Under the pieces are notes generated by a model, which did not search any database, was not told the DNA's origin, and saw only the letters and a list, made by a program, of their open reading frames with translations. Shown piece by piece: positions 1 through 9,900 of a stretch of 26,035 nt of DNA. The DNA is from Gamarada debralockiae. Its lineage: Eukaryota; Ascomycota; Leotiomycetes; Helotiales; Hyphodiscaceae. The position numbers and the translations under genes are program-made. The stretch's first letter is position 1. Every line of letters begins with the position of its first letter. The stretch lies in contig NXFV01000711.1 in the NCBI GenBank assembly GCA_002803225.1, positions 1-26,035 on the forward strand, in the 5' to 3' direction.

Positions 1-177
1 ACGGTAAGCAAATTTTCAGAATCATTGAATTCCCTTTTCGTAGAATTTCACGAGTTGTATTCTGAAAGAGATACTTTTTGAGTAAAAAATTGTTTCTAAA
101 ACTCCTCTCGGCTCTATCCTTCCTTCCTTATAAAGAATATGCTGACTCTGATATTTTATATTTTATTTTTTTTGTAG
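1..177. other. Window edge, upstream of the broken regulator
   Basis: No gene is supported here. The last bases form a T-rich tract ending in TAG directly before the ATG at 178, which looks like an intron 3' splice site. The regulator may therefore have had an upstream coding exon, partly or wholly outside the window. A GTAAG at 4-8 followed by an early CAG could be part of the same or an earlier intron, but no coding sequence can be confirmed. Confidence 0.4.
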
Positions 178-2185
178 ATGCGAAAAGGAACACATAGTTG
201 CATCGAATGCTGCCGTCGCAAAATACGATGAATTTGGCCCAAAACGTCAGATAAATGCAACTTCTGCGCTTCAAGGAGGTCCGAATGCGTTGAACAAGTG
301 TATGGAGATGCGAGGGTACTTTCTTTGAAGGAAAAGAAAAGGAAGAAGAGTGGTCGTGAGCGGATAAACGAATTAACGAGGAGTGCTAGTGAGGTATTGC
401 AGAACCTTGACGGCAATGAATGCCCTGAGGAACTGGCAGAGGGAGCCTTGAGACTTCTGCTGCAAGAGTTGAAGGGGTATGAAGGAGTTCGAAGGGAGGT
501 GGATAGTGCACAGGGATTTGGACATGAAGATACAGCCATTTGTGGTCTAAATAACGCCCCGTTGCTCAGTCTATTCGATAACTTTCTCTTCAGGAACGAA
601 AAGAGAGTCTTGAAGACCCGTCGTTGCTAGGAAATACCAAGGGCAGACGTCACAGTATCGCGAGGATGAATTTCCGGATTCCCGATAATCTGAGAACTTC
701 GTTACCAAGTCGAAGAGCCTACTCTGGTTCTCCAAGCCAATCGAGTCTCCTTCTGCTTGCTCCAAAGGAGCTTTCCAGAACTCCCTGGCCTCAAATCATT
801 CTTGGACGACGACCAGATCGAGACGCTTCTAGATCACATACTTGCAACACTTGCATCTGAGGATCTTGCTGCAGTGGCCAAAGTCCTGGTTTGACTTGCC
901 ACTTGCTTCCAACAACTTCCCTACGACTCTGATATTGGTTCAGAATACTTACCCGCTCCTCTGCATATCCTCGAGAAGTGTTATGTTGAGCTTGTGGAGA
1001 CACTACTCTGTCCCGACGAAGGAATCGTTGGGTCAGTTACTGGCATCAGATGTTTGCTTGTCCGAGTCAGATATACCTGAACCTTGAGCTTCCTATAAAA
1101 GCATGGGTGATCTTCCGACGCTCCCTGACCTTCGGTCAACTTCTCGGTGGTTTCCAAAAACATTTAACAGAGCAACTCACACTGAAAGAAAAAATTTATT
1201 ATTTCAGCTGTGAAGTTTAGACAAAACTATTTCTCTTCTCTTGGGGTTCCCTTCTGCCATGGCTCATCTCCCGTTCAGCATTGAAACACTTGCTTTACCG
1301 CAAAAGCATTATTCAAGTACAAGTACAAACTAGGGATAGTGCCAGGGCGGATCATTGAGCGCAATCAAACACTTCACGACACGCCCTTTTCGGAGACCCT
1401 CGCCATTGATCTCGAATTGGAGAAGTGTAGAGATATCATGCCGGCGAGCTGGTGGGAGGCCACTGTTGAGGCCAGCATGCGTGAAGAAGATGTCTACGAT
1501 ATGTTCACCACAAATTTTTGGTATGACAACCTCAGGAGCCTCCTCCACCTTCGATATTTCACGGAAGCTTTGACGGATCCTGAACACAAGACAAATGCAC
1601 TGGCAGCGTTGGAAGCTTCGCGGGAACTAATTCGATGTTATGAAATTCTTCGCAGTCTGGAGAGACCCGTTCTGAGGATGTGTAACTTGATAGATTTCCA
1701 AGCTCTCCATGGCGGGAATGGTCATCGTTCTTGGGCTGCTTGCCCAATGTCCATTATGCTGTGACGGAGACTGGGAAATGGTTGAGCGAATTAGATGGGC
1801 ACTTGATCGTACTGCAAGGGAGATACCGGGTGGTGTGGCCACGCAGGCTTCTCAGCTTCTTCAGGGATTATGGAAAGCGTTGAGGCATTTCAGGCCGTGT
1901 CGCCTTATTTTGGGAAGATGCAACTGAACATGAAAAAGAGGCCTTCTGGTCCTCTGGATTCGGAAGGTCTGTCCCATCGGCTTATAGGGGAGCCGATGTG
2001 GATGGCTTCGTTCTACAACCAGCAGAAGACTTCGAGAGCTAATCTCAGGGGGCTTGAGTCGGAATGGTCCTGGTGAAGAGTGGACCTCCATGGTGGACTT
2101 TGGCCTTGAAGAAGACTGGAGTTGGAATTTAGATGATGTAGACTTGACTATTGACCAGAAATTAGATTCCTGGCCCCGCATGTAA
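178..2185 (+). pseudogene. Broken Zn2Cys6 (fungal-type) transcription factor
   Basis: Relic of a nuclear DNA-binding regulator with an N-terminal Zn2Cys6 binuclear cluster and a middle homology region. In the frame starting at 178 the spacing is the canonical CX2CX6CX8CX2CX6C (Cys codons at 199, 208, 256, 265, 286), but the third Cys position (229-231) is TGA. A basic, linker-like stretch follows, open to a TAG at 628. Typical middle-region pieces then appear in changing frames: FPELPGLKSFLDDD and LASEDLAAVAKVL (775-891), a second TGA at 892, YLNLELPIKAWVIFRRSL (1074-1127), SLLLGFPSA (1232-1258), GRIIERNQ and MPASWWE (1342-1460), and LIDFQAL (1687-1707), which continues as MAGMVIVLGLL one frame over at 1709. 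A last segment ends at the TAA at 2183. At least five frameshifts and several stops make this a pseudogene. The shifts do not fit splice sites, and neighbouring genes are intact, so sequencing error alone is unlikely. Confidence 0.85.
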
Positions 2186-2329
2186 GAAATTGCTAAAAGC
2201 TCTTTCTGCCCTAGTAATTATCTCAATTCTCTAGTCTCCATTTTCCGTGAACAATTTTGAGGGTCGAGAACCCCCATCACACCACTTGGCTAGAAAATTG
2301 TGGCTTGGGGCTGAACGACAGGGGCTACG

Positions 2330-4627
2330 ATGCCCGCTCGACTTTCAAACACCTTTAATCTTTCGACAGTTCACTCATCCGCATTTCGCAGTACCAAGAT
2401 GTCACCACCACTCCTCCCCTTTCTCATCCTCCTCATCTCCCCCTCCCCTCGCCTGTCTCTCGCTTGGGCAGCTCCACTTCACCCCCGCATCCCCACCACA
2501 ACGCAGCCTCTGGACCCCAGCGCTGACGAATGGTCTTCAACGCTCTCCTCCCTCAGTCCTCTCATCCTGCTAATCGGCGAACGCACTACAAAACAGGTCC
2601 TGCGCAACATCCGCTCGCCTTCTCACGCCTTCAGTCTCGCCTCGGCCCCTTTGGGCCTATTATCCATCGTCACGTGCCTGATCCGATTCTGCGGGATAAA
2701 AGAGCTTAGAGCGTGGATTGGATATGAACTTGAGGCCAGGAATGTCGTGGGACTGGAGGTATGTCGGGTAAATTGTGGAGGTGTGAGTGCGCATTTGAGT
2801 GGGGGATGGGTTGTTAGGACAACAGTTGGGGAGCCGGTTAGTAGGCTTGTGGGTGTTGGGATACTCGAGGGTAACGCTGAGGGGATTGAAAAGGGGGCGC
2901 TGGAGAGAGTTAGGGCTTGTGATGTGTTTGAGAGGGAGAGGGAAAGGAGAGGGGTACCGGATGATATTGTTGGTGTGGAGTGGATTATGCATATTACTTC
3001 GAAGGATGTGGGGAAGAAGACTGTGGAGACCGTTGTCAGGACTCTGGCAGAAGCAGTTGGGATTTCCGGCCAAGGAGTTTTTGACTTCGAGCGGAATTTA
3101 GAAAATGCTTTTGCTATGAATGCATCGAAAATAGAGCGGCCATGGTATGAGGATACGATCCGGGTTCTTCAGGATGCAACTCCTCACTTGGAGCTGAATA
3201 CAAAACACGATAAATCGAAGGACGATTCGAGAAACTCCGTCAAGGCCTCAGTGCTTGAAGTCACTCCAACTATTTCAAGCGACGTCAAGAAACATCTTGA
3301 TGATCCGCAGTTTTGGAACTTTACGTTCATGAGCACTTTCGACGCAGTCTCCGAGTTCACGACTAGCACTCCTGTCTCGAACACATCATCCATAGGGATT
3401 GGAATACTATCCTTCATCGGAATCTTGACTGTCCATCTTATTGAGCTTTGGAGCGAACATTGGACAGTGACGGTTGGGTGGATTCTGATGATCGTCGGGT
3501 ACGTTGGCATCGTCTTCAGCGTTACTTGTGCCGCTGTCCTCATTCACCGTTCGTGTGTATGCATCAAACTCGACACAGGCAGCTCTAAGATTTCAGGTGA
3601 ATGGAAAGAAGGCATGGTGGTCTCAATCAAGAATACAGACTCAATGGATACGACCGGGAGCAATTTCGTCGCTAGCTCCTCAAAACAACAAAATCTGGAG
3701 GCAGTATGGATCAAGCCTTCAACACAACATGAAAGAGTCGTGGCATCAGGAGTAACTGTAATGCTTGTTCTTGCGTTCATAAGCCATTACTTAGGACTTC
3801 GAGCTATAAAATGGTGGTCAAGTGTTGGTGAGCTGTGCATTTGTCTGCTGGCTTCTTTTGCGAGGTCGGTTTCAAATGACCCACAAAGGAGGTTCAAAGC
3901 TGTGGAAGGACTGAAAATTGATAAAAGATGCATGTCGACTGGCATAATCCGCACACAGACTGCGAGGCTGATCACCGATCAGAAAGAAGAGATGTGTCGT
4001 ACACTTGATGCGAGAGCGTATTCTCCTCGAGCGTACAATCAACCGCCGACCACCGGCGAGAGAGTCGCCTTTCAAGCGGCTAAACTGCTCTTCGAAGATC
4101 CACAACTCTGTTATCATCTCACCAAGTTGACAGGAATGAGCGTCACGGTCAATCGATCAGGACCGAAACCTCAACGCCTTGCTGTCCTCGCCTCCTATAC
4201 CGGGGGCATCCTCCTCTCTGAGGGTGTCGGTTTTCCTAACGCTCACCTATGCCTCGCATTCCGCGCATCATCGTCAGATCTCGCCTCCCCCACAGCTTTG
4301 CTCGCTCGAACGATTATGAGACAACCCGAATGGCGAATTACGCATCCAGAATTTGGAAAGGGGATACCACTCGGAAATGTGTACATCTTCAGCATTCAGT
4401 CAATGATGGATTGGTGGACACTCTCTGAAGACCGGAACGATATGGGAGATTTACAAAGGAACTTGCACTGGCCGATGTTCTTGGTGAATGTTGCATTCTT
4501 TTTGGAATTGTTGAAGACCCGGGATGAAGAAGTGCTTGGAGAGGTTGCGAGAGCTCATGAGGAGGATAAGAATGAGACGAAGATTGCGGGGAGTGTGGTT
4601 GAATACTTGAAGTCCGCTTTTCAATGA
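2330..4627 (+). CDS. Unrecognised multi-pass membrane protein
   Basis: One uninterrupted frame of 765 codons with no family I recognise. The ATG at 2330 is the longest start; the ATG at 2399 (residue 24) would put a strong hydrophobic segment (residues about 27-46) right at the N-terminus as a signal peptide or anchor, and is at least as likely. Further hydrophobic segments lie at about 102-122, 353-373, 379-406, 470-490 and 497-512, so the protein is probably polytopic. Between them are a basic/acidic stretch near 196-210 and a polar, probably soluble, C-terminal part (about 515-765). No catalytic motif, nucleotide-binding loop or repeat was found. Lack of introns over 2.3 kb and lack of stops suggest a live gene. 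It is transcribed in the direction of the flanking regulator relic but separated from it by about 145 bp. Function unknown. Confidence 0.75.
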   Translation: MPARLSNTFNLSTVHSSAFRSTKMSPPLLPFLILLISPSPRLSLAWAAPLHPRIPTTTQPLDPSADEWSSTLSSLSPLILLIGERTTKQVLRNIRSPSHAFSLASAPLGLLSIVTCLIRFCGIKELRAWIGYELEARNVVGLEVCRVNCGGVSAHLSGGWVVRTTVGEPVSRLVGVGILEGNAEGIEKGALERVRACDVFERERERRGVPDDIVGVEWIMHITSKDVGKKTVETVVRTLAEAVGISGQGVFDFERNLENAFAMNASKIERPWYEDTIRVLQDATPHLELNTKHDKSKDDSRNSVKASVLEVTPTISSDVKKHLDDPQFWNFTFMSTFDAVSEFTTSTPVSNTSSIGIGILSFIGILTVHLIELWSEHWTVTVGWILMIVGYVGIVFSVTCAAVLIHRSCVCIKLDTGSSKISGEWKEGMVVSIKNTDSMDTTGSNFVASSSKQQNLEAVWIKPSTQHERVVASGVTVMLVLAFISHYLGLRAIKWWSSVGELCICLLASFARSVSNDPQRRFKAVEGLKIDKRCMSTGIIRTQTARLITDQKEEMCRTLDARAYSPRAYNQPPTTGERVAFQAAKLLFEDPQLCYHLTKLTGMSVTVNRSGPKPQRLAVLASYTGGILLSEGVGFPNAHLCLAFRASSSDLASPTALLARTIMRQPEWRITHPEFGKGIPLGNVYIFSIQSMMDWWTLSEDRNDMGDLQRNLHWPMFLVNVAFFLELLKTRDEEVLGEVARAHEEDKNETKIAGSVVEYLKSAFQ

Positions 4628-5189
4628 GACCGGGTTCGAAGAGCGTGAGATTTGATATGGGGGAGAAAGAGAAGGAGGTGCGCGTGCCGGTGAGCTAGCA
4701 CAAAACCTAAAAGCGGGACGCCGCGGCTACCCATCCTAAACTCCCTCACCGTAACGAATACGAACCTAAGCAAACCTCCAAAATATTGAAATGCAGACGA
4801 TCCTTCCTAGATGGACCCAGCTTCGACCTTCCTGGCCGAGCAAAACGTGGATCATCCGTGCTATTATTTTGCGGGTCTGCAAATCCGGGGCCTAGCAGTG
4901 TCGATCACGCCTTCTCGAAGTCTGTTTCTGAAGACCGTTATTTTGGAGATTTTTAGGTGAGAAGATCGAGATGAATACGAGGAAACATTTATTCACGTCC
5001 TCCCCGGGGATGAAGACGGCGAATGTTTCTCCGTTTTGAAATGATGATCAGCGAGAGCATTAGGACTGGATTTCCATCCGAATAACGCAAGAATTAAATC
5101 ATCTATCCAATCAGTATGATTCCCACTCCTTTACTGTTGACAAGATAAAATCTGACGACGCAGATAATACCAAAAATCCAAACGCTACA
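4628..5189. other. Intergenic, no gene seen
   Basis: About 560 bp following the membrane-protein gene. Reading both strands I see no conserved coding stretch, RNA gene or clear repeat. It presumably holds the 3' end of the upstream gene and the leader of the small secreted-protein relic at 5190. Confidence 0.5.
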
Positions 5190-5586
5190 ATGAAGCCCTT
5201 CATCCCCATCCTCGCTGTCCTCCTCTCCGCTGTCCTTTCCTCTCCGCTGTCCTTTCCTCTCCGCTGTCCTTTCCTCTCCGCTGTCCTTTCCTCTCCGCTG
5301 TCCTTTCCTCTCCAACACCACGCGCCGATTCCTCCACCTCCTCGAAGCAAGATAAAACATAGGCTGCTACTGCGGCTCCATCGCCGGCCTCTCCTGCAGC
5401 TCCCGCCAAACCTCAGGTCTCTCCCCGAATGGAAACTCCGCCAACATCTCATACAACTGCATGCAGCAGTATGGCAATGCGGAGGCGCAAGAGAGCTGTC
5501 TCATTTGTTTGGCTGATGGACAGGATGAATATGATTCTTGCGTTTTGGGACTACCGAGTTTAGGGCCTATTGAGCAGTTGAGTTGA
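5190..5586 (+). pseudogene. Small secreted Cys-rich protein, frame broken
   Basis: The ATG at 5190 starts a hydrophobic stretch (MKPFIPILAVLLSAVL) that reads as a signal peptide. It runs straight into five identical 17-bp repeats, and the frame then continues as Pro/Arg/Leu-rich sequence to a stop at 5514. A different downstream frame (codons in phase with 5365, stop TGA at 5584) encodes a compact Cys-rich segment starting CYCGSIAGLSC, with further Cys in NCMQQYG, SCLICLADG and DSCVLG, seven Cys in about 73 residues. That looks like the mature part of a small extracellular protein. No canonical GT-AG intron joins the two frames: the only GT donors lie inside the repeat, and stops lie at 5353 and 5360 in the alternative frames. 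I infer a gene whose frame was lost by repeat expansion plus another lesion. A role as effector is only a guess from size and Cys content. Confidence 0.5.
5214..5313 (+). repeat. 17-bp minisatellite, about 5.9 copies
   Basis: Five identical tandem copies of TCCTCTCCGCTGTCCTT occupy 5221-5305, with partial copies on both sides. The unit is not a multiple of three, so each copy gained or lost changes the downstream reading frame of the signal-peptide ORF that contains it. Three units (51 bp) give a 17-residue protein period. Perfect copy identity suggests recent expansion. Confidence 0.97.
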
Positions 5587-5639
5587 GAGGACGAAGAAGC
5601 AAGGGTGAAGGACTAGGATGATGGCGAGAAGAGGCGTGG

Positions 5640-6193
5640 GACGAATATGCGACAATCTAGAAAGCGCGCTAGTACTAGTCTTGGGCAATGGCTTGCCGCA
5701 TTAGGTTCTAGTATATAGCCGCCAGATAAGCTATTATATAATCCACTGTCTAGAATGGATTAGAGGCACTATATTCGAACTATAGCTCTAGATAAGCTTA
5801 TGCCGCTCTAGTTATACATCCGTAAACGTACGTAAGCTTGCTGTCTTCAGAGGGGAAGTAGTCGCTATTATCTCGTAGCTTCGCCTGAAGGAGGATACAC
5901 TAGGAAGTAAACGTTAGCTCCTTCCCGTTAGAGAAGAGAGGGTCTAGTTGTTTAGGTGACCTCTTAGGGGTCTCAAGTGGTGTAGGTGTATAGGGAGTAT
6001 GGTCCGTAGATCCGCTTTGAGATTGCTGTCGTCGTATAGTAGCTGCAATACGTTCGTAGTCAGCATCTATATAAGCTGGAGAGTCCTGGCAGTCTGTATG
6101 TTCCTCTAGTCTTGTTTGCAGAGCATTTACCCTAGCGTAGGCCTTTGCCAGTTGTCTTTGGAGGTCTTCAATAGAGGGCTGTCTGGCAGTCAA
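5640..6193 (-). pseudogene. gag: Retrotransposon gag, RIP-damaged and truncated
   Basis: The open part (6193 to 5900) encodes 97 residues: a short coiled-coil-like N-terminus (IEDLQRQLAKAYARVNALQTRLEE) and a segment ending NGKELTFTS. Beyond the TAG the same frame continues as recognisable gag core: LLQAKLRDNSDYFPSED, then LTYVYGCITRAA, a stop, AYLEL, and later TVDYIIAYLAAIY. This is the pattern of fungal Ty3/Gypsy capsid proteins (NGKDLTF..W....KL..N.D.FP). The first stop sits where Trp is normal (TGG to TAG) and another where Gln is likely (CAG to TAG), as RIP produces. The sequence stops matching near 5640. Capsid assembly function is lost. Confidence 0.75.
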
Positions 6194-6595
6194 GGGTTAT
6201 CTATCATCTGTCTTAATAGAGGGGGCCAAACTAGGGGCTGCCCGTTTTAGAGGCATGTGTGCGACCTGTCCGTAACTCAGTGCGACTAATCATAGGGGTA
6301 GTTCACAGGTGTCCTGAGCCAGCCAGGGGTTAGGTTAGTAGAGTCGGAAACTAAGAGGTGTCAGAAGAACAGGGGAGTTGGTTTTAGTAATAGTTAGGAG
6401 TGTCTGTGAGTCCAGAATATGGGGTACGTCTAGTTTAGCGTAGAGAGTCGAAAAGAGGGTGCGTCCAGTTCAGCGCGAGTGGTACGATCCGTAAGATCAA
6501 ATTAATCAAATGATAATGATAACCTCAATAGGTTTTGCGAGCTATGGGATATATTTTATAGTCCTTCCCAGGACAGAAGGGAGAGCTTAGTATTA

Positions 6596-6841
6596 TGTCA
6601 CGACGCTAACCAAAGTACTGGGGATCAACCTTAATTCTCTAGCTAACTAGTCGATATAATGAGAATACTAAGCTAGAGAGGAAAGGAAAAGAAGAAGAAG
6701 AACTCCTGCGAGATGCTCAAGCTTATATACAGGGGCCTTGCTAGTCGAGCTAACAAGGGACTGGTACGTGACCTAAGCGAACCCCGCGCAGCACGTGTAC
6801 TCACGTGGCTCATGTGAGGACCTGCTGTCAGGTTCCTCACA
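6596..6841 (-). repeat. 5' LTR of the Gypsy-type element
   Basis: Read on the minus strand the 246-bp unit starts TGTGAGGAACCTGACAG (from 6841) and ends AGCGTCGTGACA (at 6596), the TG...CA ends expected of an LTR. A TATATAAG box lies inside (about 6724-6732), followed by a pyrimidine-rich tract. A second copy to prove it by identity is not in the window. The assignment rests on the ends, the internal TATA box and the gag frame downstream. Confidence 0.75.
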
Positions 6842-6993
6842 AAAGCCATCGAAGCCGCCTTCTCCTCTGCGTCCTTAATATCTTAAGATATCTTTCACAG
6901 TCCACGGAAAGGACGTAGGACTTATTTCCCCATCCGAGAACCCTTGAAGATAGACCTCATCGACCACATTGAATGTACCAGGCCTTTATGGAT
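6842..6993. other. 3' flank of the NLR gene
   Basis: About 150 bp between the NLR stop codon (6994-6996, minus strand) and the LTR. It probably holds the NLR 3' untranslated region. No coding or repeat signal was seen. Confidence 0.4.
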
Positions 6994-9900
6994 TTACTCC
7001 AAGGCATTTGTGCCAGGCTCTGGACTAATTTCGGTGGACTCTGAAGTGTCTTTTGAAGCCTCCGGCGTTAAAAATGCACGACTGTATCTCTTTGAATGGC
7101 GAGAATTGTCGTTTGACGATTGCGCAAGTGAAAGCAGATGCACACTCGCGCGTGGATTCAAAGTGCCACCAATGAGCTTTTCAACGAGCTCATTTTGCGC
7201 GCCTATTTGACTTGTTCTAAGCCCCGCCGCTGCTCTCGCAGTTGCAGTTGCATCTGCCTTCTCAATAGTCTTTAAGATATCCACTTGTCGAGCTTTTAAT
7301 GCCAATTCCAAAGCGAGCTTCCCATCCTTGCGAATCATTGCTGATTTTCCAGTAACATCCATCTCATCCAATTCTTCATATTTCTCCACAAGAAATTGAA
7401 GCACACCTGAATGCCCGCCTTTTACAGCGAGGGTTAGCGGTGTATGGCCGTCTTTCATTAGAAGATCCTTAGTACGCTGTTGCAGACTAGCCCCATTATC
7501 GATCAATAACTTAACCGCAGAAAGCTCGCCTGCAGCTGCGGCTACGTGCAGAGGTCTCATCCCATCACGATCCTCTGCCTCAATGTCGGCACCAGCTTTA
7601 ATTAAAAAGTCTAAGATGTGCAGATAGCCATTCTCCGCGGCAATGTGCAAAGCGTTCGAGCGTGTTTGTGTTCGCAAATCAGGTTGTACTCGACCCGAAG
7701 AAAGAAGGAGCTGTATAATGCTCAAATGCCCATGTCGAGCCGAAATGAAAAAAGATTCCTTGCAGGTGGTGATCTCCTTGTTTGAAGCTCGGTCGATAAC
7801 TGCGTTGACTGACAGAGAATCTCCCTTGTTTGTTGCTACGATTAGAATATCCGATAGATCTTGGATGCCAGTCTCGAGAAGTAATTTCAACACCCGGCTT
7901 TCTTTTAATTGGGCCGCAACTAGAGCGCATTGGCGCCGAAAACCTTCTGCATCTGCATATTGTTGAAATGAACTACGGTCTCTGACAAGAAACTTGTTTT
8001 CATGTTCCCAGTTCTCGAGGAACCTCCATGCATGGGACTCTTGATGGGCATTTATAATTCCAAGGTATGAATCCAGTTTTCTCCGGACTTTGTTGCTCCC
8101 AGATATTCGAATATGTTCATGGAGCGTGGACAGTATATATGGAAGTAGAGGTCTGTCTTTGAGATGATAGATGAAATCGTGGAAGTGTTTGTCGCTCCAG
8201 TCCTGCGATTTGGAAGGAAGGTCTGGTGCTGGAAAGGACAAACGCAAATATTTGACAGAGATTGCTGCTATATCATAAGCACCAAAGTGACGTTGTAGTT
8301 GAAAGGGGCTAGCACGCTTGTCCAAGATCAGAAAGTCCTTTGCGGATCGATGCAGAAGCTGGACAGTGTCGGTGGATACCACACGCGCACGGCTATGATG
8401 ATGATGAATCGGATATGCACTAGTAAGGACCTCAACAAGTCCGTTGCAAAAGTGTATAATCGCTTTTCGAGTCTGCCTCGGATCTTGAATGCGGTTTTCA
8501 ATCAACACTGTCCGAGAGGAGGCTGGTGTGAGATTACTTCCTTGACCCTGTCTGGCGGCTTCTTGAAATGCGATGTCACTGATGGCAATGACGTCGCGGA
8601 ATTCTTCGACTGTTAAGGCTCTCTTTGCAAATGTTGCCCATGAGAGCATTAGTTGTATCTTAGCCCGCCTTTGCGCTTGAGGATAATTCCTCTTTTGGAA
8701 ATCCTGCTCGGTATCTTCAAGTATTCTGCGAATCATCTCAGCATACCACTGTTCCAAATCCTTAGGCAGACTTTCTAGCATCTCTTTGACTTCTCTCAAA
8801 CTCCAGAATCCAGTGTCGATGATGTGCGTAAGTTCCTTTAGAATCAAGACCACCCAAAGAATGACACCATTCGCATTTTGAACGAGATAGTCGCGCACAA
8901 ATGACAGGTCTGTGATTTTCGTATCCTGAAGCAGTTTTGGGCTCCCTGAAGTCCTCTTTACATCGATATCCGCATCACCAGCAACCTCTTCGTCACAACT
9001 ACTTTCTTCGTCGTCTGACTCAACCGTCCTTGCCAGTGAGCTGACGATTGATTTCAATCCTGCGTCGATGATCCTCTCGATATCTAGCTTGGTTTGTTCA
9101 TGCATGCGAATCGAGTTGACTCCCCGCAGTCGTCTTTCGATATCGCTCGCGGGCCGACTAATCAGCAAGACTTTAAAGATATATGACGGCTTCGTGCGGG
9201 GCCTAGCAGAGCAGATTTTTGAGAAGAATTCAAGTACATCAGTCCGATCCACTTTATCATATCCCTCTGATTCATCTGCTGCATCAATAATAAGATATAG
9301 TCGCGGCGAAACATGAGCTTGCTGATGTGAGGCGGAGGACAGGGCCGTGAAGACTCTTTTGAGAGCCGCATAAGTCCATTCCTGACCTTGCTTTGACAGC
9401 TCTCGAAATGGACTGCGGAAGCTTCCAAGAAGAGTTGGGTCCTGAGCCAAAATCTGGTATAGGAGGGCTTGTAGCATCCATTTTGGGCTTCGCTCGTTTT
9501 CTCCGCTTCTACTACTGTAGAAGTAGTCCGCAACAATATCTTTTGATACTCCATCGTAAGTAGTCACTCTGCGTTCAGATATGTTCTCTGAGGCTTTGTT
9601 GGCATCTATTTCCACAGAATCTGTTTCCAGCAGTGTCGGCTGAGAGAGATCCTCTACAGGCGATGGCACAAGAGAAGTCCGGATCATCTTAGCAAGGGTT
9701 GATTTCCCACATCCTGGCTTCCCTTGTATCCATAGCATACTAGGACTTTCATCATCCTCAGACAAGAACCATTTCCTATATCTGGGGTGATCCCATATCC
9801 ATCCATATGTATTGGACTGTGCAACGGCGACTTGATCTCTCCGCAAATGCATTCCTTGGAAGTATAAACTTGTCAAACATTCTAGGCGCAAAACGTCAGA

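Larger units (their letters stand above)
5640..6841 (-). mobile_element. Ty3/Gypsy-type LTR element fragment
   Basis: On the minus strand, from high to low coordinates: a 5' LTR (6841-6596), an untranslated leader of about 400 bp (6595-6194), then a gag-like frame (6193-5640). Pol, the rest of the element and the 3' LTR are missing, so this is a truncated copy. The coding part carries stops at expected Trp and Gln codons, consistent with RIP. The element lies about 150 bp beyond the stop codon of the NLR gene and in the same orientation. Confidence 0.8.

Noticed and set aside
1250..1310. Third possible TGA-for-Cys site in the Zn2Cys6 relic (near 1281, after VQH)
   Set aside because: A different frame (SLLLGFPSA...) matches the family better there, so the TGA is simply out of frame.
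5103..5452. Minus-strand ORFs with Arg/Gly/Glu repeats (KGQRRGKDSGEE type)
   Set aside because: They are the reverse of the 17-bp minisatellite; no start context, splice site or domain supports them.
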